Assembly: GCA_025360665.1 (NCBI GenBank)
Contig: JANYBU010000352.1
Coordinates: 1-22,792, forward strand
Reading direction: 5' to 3'
DNA length: 22,792 bases
From: Nitrospira sp.
Lineage (GTDB): Bacteria; Nitrospirota; Nitrospiria; Nitrospirales; Nitrospiraceae
In this document: positions 1 through 6,513 of the stretch, one piece after another
How positions within the stretch are numbered: the first letter of the stretch is position 1
How the letters are laid out: every line of letters begins with the position of its first letter
The notes under the pieces: generated by a model
What the model was told of the DNA's origin: nothing
The model's database searches: none
Seen by the model: the letters and a program-made list of their open reading frames with translations, nothing else
Translations under genes and position numbers: made by a program

Positions 1-431
1 CCATTCGTTTGAACAGCCGGCCGAGCTTTGTAAGTGGCGTCTCTGCTGATGCTCACGCTGCCAGTTTACCCGTCGGCAGCATCAAGGCAGCCAGTTCACC
101 GCGCAGGAGTTCGTGCATGCCGTCAAGGATCGGGGGTGTCACCTCAGCATGGACGGGCGCGGAGCCTGGAGGGATAATGTGTTCGTCGAGCGTCTGTGGA
201 AATCGGTGACATACGAGCGGGTATATTTGTATGCGTATGACTCGGTCACCGAAGCCAGGCAGTCGATCATGCAATACCTGGATTGGTACAATCAATCCAG
301 GCCGCATTCGAGCTTGGACAAGCAAACACCTGATGAGGCGTATGCCGTGATGCTGCCGACGGGTAAACTGGCAGCGTGAGCATCAGCAGAGACGCCACTT
401 ACAAAACTCGGACTGCTGTTCAAACGAATGG
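1..431. repeat. 84-bp inverted repeat flanking an IS3 transposase fragment
   Basis: Bases 1-84 are the reverse complement of 348-431 with only three mismatches (left positions 18, 20 and 26). The right arm holds the last codons of the transposase (…MLPTGKLAA), its stop and the downstream IS end, so it is the natural 3' end of the element. The left arm is an inverted copy of that end, joined directly to the middle of the transposase gene at about base 84. The left arm touches the window edge and may extend further. The structure is a 431-bp foldback with a 263-bp spacer. It suggests two inverted IS copies that recombined, or an aberrant transposition product (inference). Confidence 0.85.
84..379 (+). 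pseudogene. IS3-family transposase (OrfB) C-terminal fragment
   Basis: This is the C-terminal third of an IS3-type DDE integrase. The readable protein begins around QGSQFT, just after the second catalytic Asp of the family's DQGSQFT block. It continues through SMDGRGAWRDNVFVERLW, which carries the family's final catalytic Glu, then YNQSRPHSSLDKQTPDEAY and a normal stop at 377-379. Everything upstream, including the first two catalytic Asp residues, is replaced by the left arm of the inverted repeat, and the frame meets a stop at 47-49. It cannot encode an active transposase. The family assignment is firm; the exact IS name is unknown. Confidence 0.85.
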
Positions 432-770
432 GGCCACTTCTTTGCAACGCTCAAGGATTCACTTGAGAAGCCAGACATTAAGTTGATCCAACCTTTTGTT
501 CTTGCGGAGCGACAAAAGCGCTTGCGACATAAGCCATACAGCCCCGTCATTATTTTAACGGGCACTGAACTGTTTTCTTTTCGGGGAATTCTCGACTGCT
601 GGAAAGGTAAAGGTGGTTTATTCGATCAACTAAGCGAGCGCAGCTATGAACTGTCTGATCTCTCTAAACTCGCGGATGCAACCCAGCAGCTCTATCTTCA
701 TCTCCCGGACTATTATGACTGGTCAGAAGCTGAATGGAAGAAACGGAAGATAAAAAAAAGACCGTCATAA
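432..770 (+). pseudogene. C-terminal fragment of an unknown protein, truncated at the IS end
   Basis: An open frame runs from the IS right end (…HFFATLKDSLEKPDIK) to a TAA at 768-770, giving about 110 readable residues. There is no convincing start: TTG at 483 is possible but has no good ribosome site, and the frame continues smoothly upstream into the IS junction. The sequence is charged and ends in a basic tail (KKRKIKKRP). I recognise no domain. Its stop overlaps the hsdM start (TAATG), so it was probably the upstream member of the same operon, perhaps an accessory gene of the restriction-modification locus (inference). It is read as the 3' remnant of a gene cut by the IS. Confidence 0.5.
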
Positions 771-2269
771 TGAGTACGTCTTCGATTGTCCAAAAACTCT
801 GGAACTACTGCAACGTCCTCCGCGACGATGGGATGAGCTATGGCGACTATGTCGAGCAGTTGACGTATTTGCTCTTCCTCAAGATGGCCGACGAGCGGAC
901 AAAGCCGCCGTACAACCAGCCCAGCCAGATTCCCGACAAGTACAGTTGGCCCAGCCTGCTAAAGAGGGACGGAGACGACCTGTTCGACCACTATCGTCAT
1001 CTGCTTGAAGAACTCGGCAAAGGGAAGGGCATGCTCGGTCTGATCTTCACGAAGGCCCAGAATAAGTTCCAGGACCCCGTCAAGCTCCGTCGGCTGATTG
1101 TGGATCTGATCGACAAGGAAGACTGGTCCACGATGAGTGCCGATGTGAAAGGGGATGCCTACGAGGGCTTACTGGAGAAGAACGCGCAAGACACTAAGTC
1201 CGGCGCGGGCCAGTATTTCACCCCTCGGCCACTGATTGTCGCGATGGTGGAGGCCATCGCCCCGAAGTCCAGCGACACGATCTGCGACCCGGCCTGTGGG
1301 ACCGGCGGATTTTTCCTGGCGGCACACGACTATATCGTGAAGCACAATCCCAATCTGACGAAGGACGAAAAGCGACAACTGAAGCAAGGCACGTTTAAGG
1401 GATGGGAGTTGGTCCAAAGCACAGCACGGCTCTGTGCGATGAACATGATGCTCCATGGGATCGGCAGCGACAAAGACCTGCCCATCGTCGTGGCCGACTC
1501 CTTGGCCGCTGATCCTAGGGATCGGTTCAACATCGTGATGACCAATCCGCCGTTCGGGAAGAAAAGCAGCACGACGATCGTCGGCGAAGAGGGCCAAGTC
1601 TCCAAGGAACGGGACATCGTCGAACGTGACGACTTTTGGGCGACGACCTCCAACAAGCAACTCAATTTCGTCCAGCACGTGAAAACGTTGCTGAAGCAGA
1701 ATGGCCGTGCCGCGGTCGTGGTGCCTGATAACGTCCTCTTCGAAGGTGGCGCTGGGGAAACCGTCCGTCGCAAGCTCCTGCACGAGTGCGATGTGCATAC
1801 GCTTCTGCGTCTGCCGACCGGCCTCTTCTATGCGCAGGGCGTGAAAGCCAACGTGCTCTTCTTCGACAAGAAACCAGCGAGCGAGACCCCCTGGACCAAG
1901 AAGCTCTGGATCTACGACCTCCGCACCAACCAACACTTCACGCTCAAGACCGATCCACTCAAGCGTGAAGACCTCGACGAATTTGTAAAATGCTATAACC
2001 CGGCGAATAGACACACCCGAAAAGCCACCTGGTCCGACAAGAAGCCCGATGGCCGTTGGCGTGCCTACAACTACGACGAACTGATCGCCCGCGACAAAGC
2101 CAGCCTCGACATCTTCTGGCTCAAAGATGACTCACTAGAAGACTCCGCCAATCTTCCCAACCCCGACATCATCGCCCAGGAAATCGTCGACGATCTCGAA
2201 GCCGCGCTTGAACAATTCCGGCTGATTGCGAATGATCTAGGCAGTGAACCACCAGAGAAGATGGCTTGA
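770..2269 (+). CDS. hsdM: Type I restriction-modification DNA methyltransferase subunit M
   Basis: This is the N6-adenine methyltransferase subunit of a type I restriction-modification system. It transfers a methyl group from S-adenosylmethionine to DNA as part of an M2S complex. The 499-residue protein is full length for the family. It has the helical HsdM N-terminal domain (residues 1-130), QYFTPR near residue 147, the SAM-binding motif DPACGTGGF at about 173, and the catalytic NPPF at about 259. The ATG at 770 is preferred because it overlaps the upstream stop as TAATG; an in-frame ATG at 734 lies inside the upstream frame. No hsdS or hsdR follows; a broken fic gene begins 14 bases downstream. 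Without a specificity subunit here, it is an orphan or uses an HsdS encoded elsewhere. Confidence 0.95.
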   Translation: MSTSSIVQKLWNYCNVLRDDGMSYGDYVEQLTYLLFLKMADERTKPPYNQPSQIPDKYSWPSLLKRDGDDLFDHYRHLLEELGKGKGMLGLIFTKAQNKFQDPVKLRRLIVDLIDKEDWSTMSADVKGDAYEGLLEKNAQDTKSGAGQYFTPRPLIVAMVEAIAPKSSDTICDPACGTGGFFLAAHDYIVKHNPNLTKDEKRQLKQGTFKGWELVQSTARLCAMNMMLHGIGSDKDLPIVVADSLAADPRDRFNIVMTNPPFGKKSSTTIVGEEGQVSKERDIVERDDFWATTSNKQLNFVQHVKTLLKQNGRAAVVVPDNVLFEGGAGETVRRKLLHECDVHTLLRLPTGLFYAQGVKANVLFFDKKPASETPWTKKLWIYDLRTNQHFTLKTDPLKREDLDEFVKCYNPANRHTRKATWSDKKPDGRWRAYNYDELIARDKASLDIFWLKDDSLEDSANLPNPDIIAQEIVDDLEAALEQFRLIANDLGSEPPEKMA

Positions 2270-2283
2270 GAGGGTAGAGGCTG

Positions 2284-2932
2284 ATGCGTCGCAAAGATCG
2301 CTACGATACCGCTGACCTTGATGAGAACCAATTTGAGCCTGGCTCTCGCCGTCGCGTGCTCATGAATCTGCTTGGCATCACGAGCAAGCGTGAGATGGAC
2401 CGGATGGAAGGGCGCGAACAGGTGCGCGTGCTCGAAGAGCTGGCAGGTCTCTATGACAGCGATCATCGATTCACTGCGCTGATATTTGCCGCATGCATCG
2501 ACTCTGGTTGGGGCGGATTTATTCTTGGGCGGGAAAGTATCGCCAGGTGAACGTGAAGAAGGACTCCTTCCCGTTTGCTTCGGCTGCGTAGATCCTTAAA
2601 CTGATGGTCGAATTCGAAGACGGTCCGCTAAAACGCCACACACCTTGTCGCTCGGGATCAATTGAGCATCTCGCTACAGCTCTGGCAGAAGTTCACGTGG
2701 AGTTGGTGCTGATTCATCCCTTCCGTGAGGGTAACGGTCGGGTGGCCCGAATCGTGTCTGTCCTCATGGGACTGCAAGCGGGATTGCGGCTCTTTATTTT
2801 GACAAGCTTTCAGGTCGAAAACGGCAGGAGTATTTTGCCGCAGTGCGCGCTGGCCTGGCCCGCAATTACGAACCGATGACGAAACTATTTATCGCGGTGA
2901 TCGAGAGGACTTTGCAGATTCACGGGAAGTAA
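2284..2932 (+). pseudogene. fic: Fic-domain protein, broken by two frameshifts and a stop
   Basis: Fic proteins transfer AMP or related groups to target proteins through a conserved HxFx(D/E)GNGRxxR loop. That loop is present and intact as HPFREGNGRVAR near 2715. The gene is nevertheless dead as read. The N-terminus (MRRKDRYDTADLDENQFEPG…) is in one frame until about 2480. It must shift to read RMHRLWLG…SWAGKYRQVNVKKDSF, meets an in-frame TAG at 2589 (probably a former CAG), continues through the Fic loop, and shifts again near 2790 to read YFDKLSGRKRQEYFAAVRAG and end at TAA 2930-2932. Repaired length is about 215 residues, normal for a single-domain Fic. It lies 14 bases after hsdM, a common place for Fic genes in type I restriction islands. 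Confidence 0.85.
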
Positions 2933-3089
2933 TGCGGCGCACAGTTCTCGTTTCAGGAAGCAAGTCGGATGGGGTGAGTTTGACGCCTTCAATCTCTGTG
3001 GAAGTGTAGACGGTCATCTGAAACAGGGCATGGCGTTTTGCCGGATCGACAAGGTAGGGATTGGTTTTGGTCAACGAGCGTTTCAGCAT
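2889..3089 (-). CDS. Small basic hypothetical protein, antisense to the fic 3' end
   Basis: A 66-residue frame begins MLKRSLTKTNPYLVDPAKRH and continues with a VYTSTEIEGVKLT segment and a basic Ser/Arg-rich tail. I do not recognise a family. The composition (tidy N-terminus, IEGV core) looks like a real small protein rather than an antisense shadow. Its last 44 bases overlap the end of the fic pseudogene on the opposite strand. A TATACT box sits only seven bases before the ATG (3096-3101 on the plus strand), so transcription could start at or near the ATG, giving a leaderless message; no Shine-Dalgarno is visible. A longer upstream start at 3158 is less likely. Confidence 0.4.
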   Translation of the reverse strand: MLKRSLTKTNPYLVDPAKRHALFQMTVYTSTEIEGVKLTPSDLLPETRTVRRITSRESAKSSRSPR

Positions 3090-3528
3090 GCGGCCAGTAT
3101 AGCATGGTCTGTGTTCGACGTCTGCCCTTAGTTTAGGCCACGAGCCGCGTTGCGCCACGCCTGAGTCGTTCCTTGACCTCGCACTTCACACCTTCGTTGG
3201 ACGGTTCTTCACTGCGCGCATCGAACGACCACGTTTCTGTAATGCTCCCTCCAAGCTCGCTCGTTATCTCTTCAGGGATGGGGGCTGATTGATCTTCCAC
3301 TGCGCGCGTCCAACGAAGGCTGGTTCATCTGGTCTATCTCGTCTATCTGGTTGGTCGGACCGGAAATTCATCCAGAAGGACCAGACAGACGAACCCGGGC
3401 GCGTTGCGCGAGCACAGAAGATCATCAGGATCCATCCCCTCCTCTGCTCTGCGAGCAAGAAGGATTGTCTGGCGTTTCCCTCCCCATCCTTCCAGCCGCT
3501 GAACCGATCCACGTGATCTCATGGCTGC
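3090..3528. repeat. Repeat-rich spacer between the fic island and the SRAP gene
   Basis: No convincing gene is seen in this stretch. It holds, in order: unassigned sequence with a TGCGCGCATCGAACGA motif near 3215 (a variant occurs near 8223); a 63-bp module at 3246-3308 repeated at 8040-8098; a GGTYTATCTGGT-type hairpin at 3320-3395; and a TCTGCGAGCAAGAAGGAT module at 3448-3485 repeated at 8261-8301. Short frames here translate into Leu/Val/Tyr or Asp/Lys/Pro repeats and are artefacts of the repeats. Confidence 0.7.
3320..3395. repeat. GGTYTATCTGGT-type imperfect hairpin, copy 1
   Basis: The left arm is built of units such as TGGTTCATCTGGTCTATCTC. The right arm holds the complementary AGGACCAGACAGACGAACC. 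The arms pair imperfectly around a short centre near 3360-3370. The same architecture occurs at 5024-5117 and 9794-9966, so this is a dispersed element and not a local accident. Confidence 0.7.
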
Positions 3529-3557
3529 TTGACACCTCCCCACGGTCGGCCTAGCCT
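3529..3557 (+). promoter_or_regulatory. Sigma-70-type promoter of the SRAP gene
   Basis: A consensus -35 box TTGACA (3529-3534) and a -10 box TAGCCT (3552-3557) are separated by exactly 17 bases. Transcription would start near 3564, giving a very short leader before the ATG at 3574. The same box-spacer-box sequence (CGGTCGGCCTAGCCT core) recurs at 4282-4310, so the two genes may share control. Confidence 0.65.
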
Positions 3558-3573
3558 TCGATGTATAAACAGC

Positions 3574-4248
3574 ATGTGTGGACGTTTTAGCCAAATCGCC
3601 TCTCCTGAGGTGATTGCCCAACAGTTCAACATCACCAATCCGCCTCTGTTCACACCCCGCTACAACATCGCTCCGTCTCAACCTATCGCCGCCATACGGA
3701 TCGATTCCGACACTGCCACACGGACGCTCGTTATGCTCCGCTGGGGCCTGATCCCATCCTGGGCCAAAGACCCCAAGATTGGCTTTCAATGTATCAATGC
3801 GAAGGCTGAGACCGCTACGGAAAAGCCATCGTTTCGGTCTGCCTTCAAGAAACGGCGCTGCCTGGTGATTGCCACGGGGTTCTACGAATGGCAGGTCCAA
3901 GGGCGTTCGAAGCAGCCGATGTGGATTGGACTACAGAGCACGCGTCCGTTTGCCTTTGCGGGATTGTGGGAACACTGGACGCCCCCCGAAGGGGAGCCGC
4001 TTGAGACCTGTACGATCATCACGACAGAGCCGAATGATCTCATGGCTCCGATCCACAATCGGATGCCGGTCATTCTCGCTCCCACGTCTTATGACCAATG
4101 GCTCGATCCCACCTTCCAGCACGTTGAACCCCTCAAGGCTCTCCTACGTCCTTATCCGAGTGAGGAGCTGACGGCCTACCCCGTGAGTACTCTTGTCAAT
4201 AACCCTCGCCATGATGCGCCGCAGTGCCTTGACCCGATCACGGCATAG
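3574..4248 (+). CDS. yedK: SRAP (YedK/HMCES-type) abasic-site DNA-protein crosslink enzyme
   Basis: SRAP proteins form a covalent thiazolidine bond with abasic sites in single-stranded DNA, shielding them during replication. They were formerly annotated as SOS-associated peptidases. The 224-residue protein starts MCGRFSQ, so removal of Met exposes the catalytic Cys2. Other active-site residues are in place: PRYNIAPSQ with Asn31, Asn75 in INAKAET, Glu105 in GFYEW, and His161 in IHNRMP. The ATG at 3574 is fixed by the required Cys2; upstream in-frame codons would overlap the promoter. The leader is only about ten bases and lacks a clear ribosome site. It stands alone, flanked by repeat spacers. 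I see no LexA box, so SOS control is not supported here. Confidence 0.93.
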   Translation: MCGRFSQIASPEVIAQQFNITNPPLFTPRYNIAPSQPIAAIRIDSDTATRTLVMLRWGLIPSWAKDPKIGFQCINAKAETATEKPSFRSAFKKRRCLVIATGFYEWQVQGRSKQPMWIGLQSTRPFAFAGLWEHWTPPEGEPLETCTIITTEPNDLMAPIHNRMPVILAPTSYDQWLDPTFQHVEPLKALLRPYPSEELTAYPVSTLVNNPRHDAPQCLDPITA

Positions 4249-4281
4249 TGGGCAATACGTCCATGACTCCGTTCAGTAGCC

Positions 4282-4310
4282 TTGACAGCCCACTACGGTC
4301 GGCCTAGCCT
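4282..4310 (+). promoter_or_regulatory. Sigma-70-type promoter before the small gene / PilZ pair
   Basis: TTGACA (4282-4287), a 17-base spacer and TAGCCT (4305-4310) reproduce the SRAP promoter at 3529-3557, including the shared CGGTCGGCC just before the -10 box. The start would be near 4317, about 70 bases before the ATG at 4388. Confidence 0.6.
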
Positions 4311-4387
4311 TGCTCGGTATCTGAGGACTTACGAGGGTACTCGCTGGAGCGGAAAGGGGATTGCGGAAGAGGAAAGGGTCGTGAGGT

Positions 4388-4675
4388 ATGAGCGACTTAG
4401 AAGAGTATCAAACCGCGCGCCGTTCTATCCTCCAAGTGATGAACGAAGCTGGGTTGCAGGTTGGAAATACGCTGCATGAACTGCAAGCCCGCGCAGCCCC
4501 TGGCACCTGGGCACGGATCGAAGGCTATCTCAAGTCCGGCATGCTCACCGGAGACCAGCGGATCATCGAGCTCCTGGTCGCGATCCATCCAGGCGCCACG
4601 GCATCGATTTGCGGGGGCACGCGCGGCTCCGCGTGCAATTCCATGGCGTGTTTTCCGCCGGTGTCTCGGTGGTGA
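4388..4675 (+). CDS. Hypothetical protein overlapping the PilZ gene
   Basis: A 95-residue frame begins MSDLEEYQTARRSILQVMNE after GTGAGGT, a plausible ribosome site. Residues 1-72 look like a genuine soluble helical protein (QARAAPGTWARIEGYLKSGM, then DQRIIELLVAIHPG). The last 25 residues (ICGGTRGSACNSMACFPP…) lie over the start of the PilZ gene in another frame and look like out-of-frame translation. Two readings are possible: a short gene overlapping the PilZ gene by 67 bases, or an ancestral single gene (helical N-terminus plus PilZ) split by a one-base frameshift near 4600. I lean slightly to the second because the PilZ gene has no good start of its own. No family is recognised for the N-terminal part. 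Confidence 0.5.
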   Translation: MSDLEEYQTARRSILQVMNEAGLQVGNTLHELQARAAPGTWARIEGYLKSGMLTGDQRIIELLVAIHPGATASICGGTRGSACNSMACFPPVSRW

Positions 4676-4959
4676 CTGGAGAAGGGTACCTGCAGGACCT
4701 CTCCCACTACGGGTGTCGGATGGAAAGCGACATATCTTTGCAGCCCGGCACGGAGTTAGAGCTCTGCTTCTTCTATGGGTCACAGGAGGCCGTGCCGATC
4801 AGGGTCGAGCTTGCCACGGTACGGTGGGCCAAAGGCCAGGAGTTCGGGGTGAAATTCCTCCGCCTGCAATCCCACGAGGAAGCCCGCCTCCGCCACGTGA
4901 TCGCAGACCTGTTAGGGGACCCCGGTAGAGACGCGTTACTCGATCCATCGGAAGAATGA
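4609..4959 (+). CDS. PilZ-domain protein (putative cyclic-di-GMP receptor)
   Basis: PilZ domains bind cyclic di-GMP and alter motility, polysaccharide or attachment functions. The 116-residue frame shows RGHARLRVQFHGVFS, a variant of the N-terminal Arg-rich PilZ motif, followed by YLQDLSHYGCRME, which matches the (D/N)xSxxG loop, and the strand ATVRWAKGQEFGVKF near the end. The start is uncertain: TTG at 4609 has no Shine-Dalgarno and removes little of the domain, while the upstream frame is occupied by the gene at 4388. This supports either translational coupling or a frameshifted single gene. It is probably transcribed from the promoter at 4282. Confidence 0.75.
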   Translation: MRGHARLRVQFHGVFSAGVSVVTGEGYLQDLSHYGCRMESDISLQPGTELELCFFYGSQEAVPIRVELATVRWAKGQEFGVKFLRLQSHEEARLRHVIADLLGDPGRDALLDPSEE

Positions 4960-5327
4960 AGCCACTGGTGGAGGCTCCTTTCTCCGAAGGATGAAAAGAA
5001 AGATTCCTCGAGGGGCTGAGGGACTGGTTCATCTGGTTTGTTTAGTTTGTCTCGTTTGTCTAGTTGAACAAGACCAACCGGATAAACCAGATAGACCAGA
5101 TAAACCAAATGAACCAGACGAACAAGAGCGACGAGCGAGACGGGCCACACTGGGCTGGCCTGAAGGTTCCGGGAGTCGTTTCTCGCCGCAGCGTTCACCC
5201 TCCCTTTCTACGTGACACCCCTGGTCCACGATTCTGCTAAGGCCGGAGGCTTACGTCGATTTCGATTCGGGAGTGTGTGGCGACGTACTCTCGAAGGTGT
5301 CAGACGCCATTTTTAAACTGCCGTGGC
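4960..5327. repeat. Repeat-rich spacer after PilZ
   Basis: No gene is supported in this stretch between the convergent PilZ (plus) and HDOD (minus) genes. It contains the large wobble hairpin at 5024-5117 and one short copy of the TTTCTCGCCGCAG module at 5178-5219. The remaining hundred bases before 5328 show nothing I can identify. Confidence 0.6.
5024..5117. repeat. GGTYTATCTGGT-type hairpin, copy 2 (44-base arms)
   Basis: Bases 5024-5067 pair with 5074-5117 around a six-base loop. The left arm begins CTGGTTCATCTGGTTTG and the right arm ends AAACCAAATGAACCAG. Most differences between the arms are G:T-type, so the plus-strand RNA could keep pairing through G:U wobble. It lies between convergent genes and may act as a transcript end (inference). 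Confidence 0.8.
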
Positions 5328-6185
5328 CTACGCCGCCATCGCTAAGGGGTAAATGCAGGCGAGGGTGTCCTGAAGTTGCTCTTGGGCTTCTTTGAGCAGA
5401 GCGGGGCACCTCTCTGCATTGAATCGGGTGCAGGAGAGGGCGAACGGATCAGATACAGGCGGCTGGCTGGCCTGGGCCGGTTTCAATTCGGCGTGATCGG
5501 CAAGGGCGCCGGCAAGGTGGACGATCGACGCGTGGAGCGTGAATTCGCCGGCTTCGTTCGGACTCAATTGGTGGCGAATGGCTTGTTCGATCTGGTTCGG
5601 CATGTTCCAGAAATGAATCAGCTCCGCGCCGACTTCGGTGAAGTCGCATCCGATGTTCGATTGTTCCACTTCGGCGAGCGGTGACCCGAGATATCCGGCT
5701 TCGACGAGGGCGGACTGAGCCCGTTGCGGAATGGTTTGATAGAGGACCAAGTGGCCGATATCCCGCAGCAGGCCTTCGATAAAGAACCGCTCGCTATCTT
5801 CGATGCCGCTGGCTTTGGCAATCTTCCCGGCCAACAGGGCGCAGAGCACGCTCTTCCGCCAGAAGGCCGGGAGGTCCATGAGTTCCGCGGTCATCCCCGT
5901 GAATGTTCGTCCGAGGGTGGTGGCGGCGACCAAGTCGTTGATGGATTGCATGCCAATCAGGTTGACCGCTCGGCTGATGCTATCGATCTGCTTCGGGAAT
6001 CCATAGAGCGGGCTGTTCACGATTTTCAGGAGACGCGCGGAGATGGCCGGATCGATTTTCAGGGCATTGGCCAGATCGTCCATGGTCGATTCGGGATTGT
6101 TGACGACATCGCGCACGCGGAGGTAGATTTCTGGGAGGGTGAAGATATTTGAGCAGGATTGAACCAGTTCTTGTGCCGACGCCAT
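5328..6185 (-). CDS. HDOD-domain signalling protein
   Basis: HDOD domains are degenerate relatives of HD phosphohydrolases and usually act as non-catalytic output or regulatory modules in bacterial signalling. The 285-residue protein carries typical HDOD blocks: LPEIYLRVRDVVNNPESTMD, then DPAISARLLKIVNSPLYGF, then ISRAVNLIGMQSINDLV, with FIEGLLRDIGHLV further on in the HD-like core. It has no additional GGDEF, receiver or kinase domain. The ATG at 6185 is supported by GGAAGGG nine bases upstream. It is a single gene converging on the PilZ gene. A role in cyclic-di-GMP or chemosensory signalling would fit the neighbours but is inference. Confidence 0.9.
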   Translation of the reverse strand: MASAQELVQSCSNIFTLPEIYLRVRDVVNNPESTMDDLANALKIDPAISARLLKIVNSPLYGFPKQIDSISRAVNLIGMQSINDLVAATTLGRTFTGMTAELMDLPAFWRKSVLCALLAGKIAKASGIEDSERFFIEGLLRDIGHLVLYQTIPQRAQSALVEAGYLGSPLAEVEQSNIGCDFTEVGAELIHFWNMPNQIEQAIRHQLSPNEAGEFTLHASIVHLAGALADHAELKPAQASQPPVSDPFALSCTRFNAERCPALLKEAQEQLQDTLACIYPLAMAA

Positions 6186-6513
6186 AACCGTGCACCCTTC
6201 CTACATCACGTGCGTACATCCCCGGCTGGAAGAGGTTTTCGCTTATCTTTATCGGTTGTGACTCAGCCGAACTAAAGGGGAACACTCGAAAAATTGGTCG
6301 GGAGTCTTTACTCGCCGGAGTGACCCGACGCGAGACGGGGCGTAAGACGTGAGACGTGAAAGGTGAAACGTAAAGGTTGAGACCGAGAAGAGCTCGAATG
6401 GACCGACCGGCGCGAACCCTTGTCCGGATGTCTGATGCACCGCGTTCTGAGTCAAGCGTATGTGTGGGTGCCGATAATGGCTCCTGACACCTTTTTCTGT
6501 CCTCGCTCCGCCT
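6186..6513. repeat. Divergent spacer with GTGAGACG-type short repeats
   Basis: This spacer separates the divergent HDOD and CYTH-CHAD genes, so promoters for both should lie here; none is clear. Between about 6328 and 6382 there is a run of degenerate ten-base units (CGCGAGACGG, GGCGTAAGAC, GTGAGACGTG, AAAGGTGAAA, CGTAAAGG). Fragments of the same motif recur near 9770-9790. No gene is supported. Confidence 0.5.

Noticed and set aside
1169..2014. 281-residue open frame antisense to hsdM
   Set aside because: It lies entirely within the conserved methyltransferase gene and shows no recognisable domain; it is a codon-bias shadow.
4991..5215. Frames with LVCLVCLVCLVEQDQPDKPD-type repeats
   Set aside because: The repeat peptides come from the GGTYTATCTGGT hairpin read in either strand; similar frames appear at each copy.
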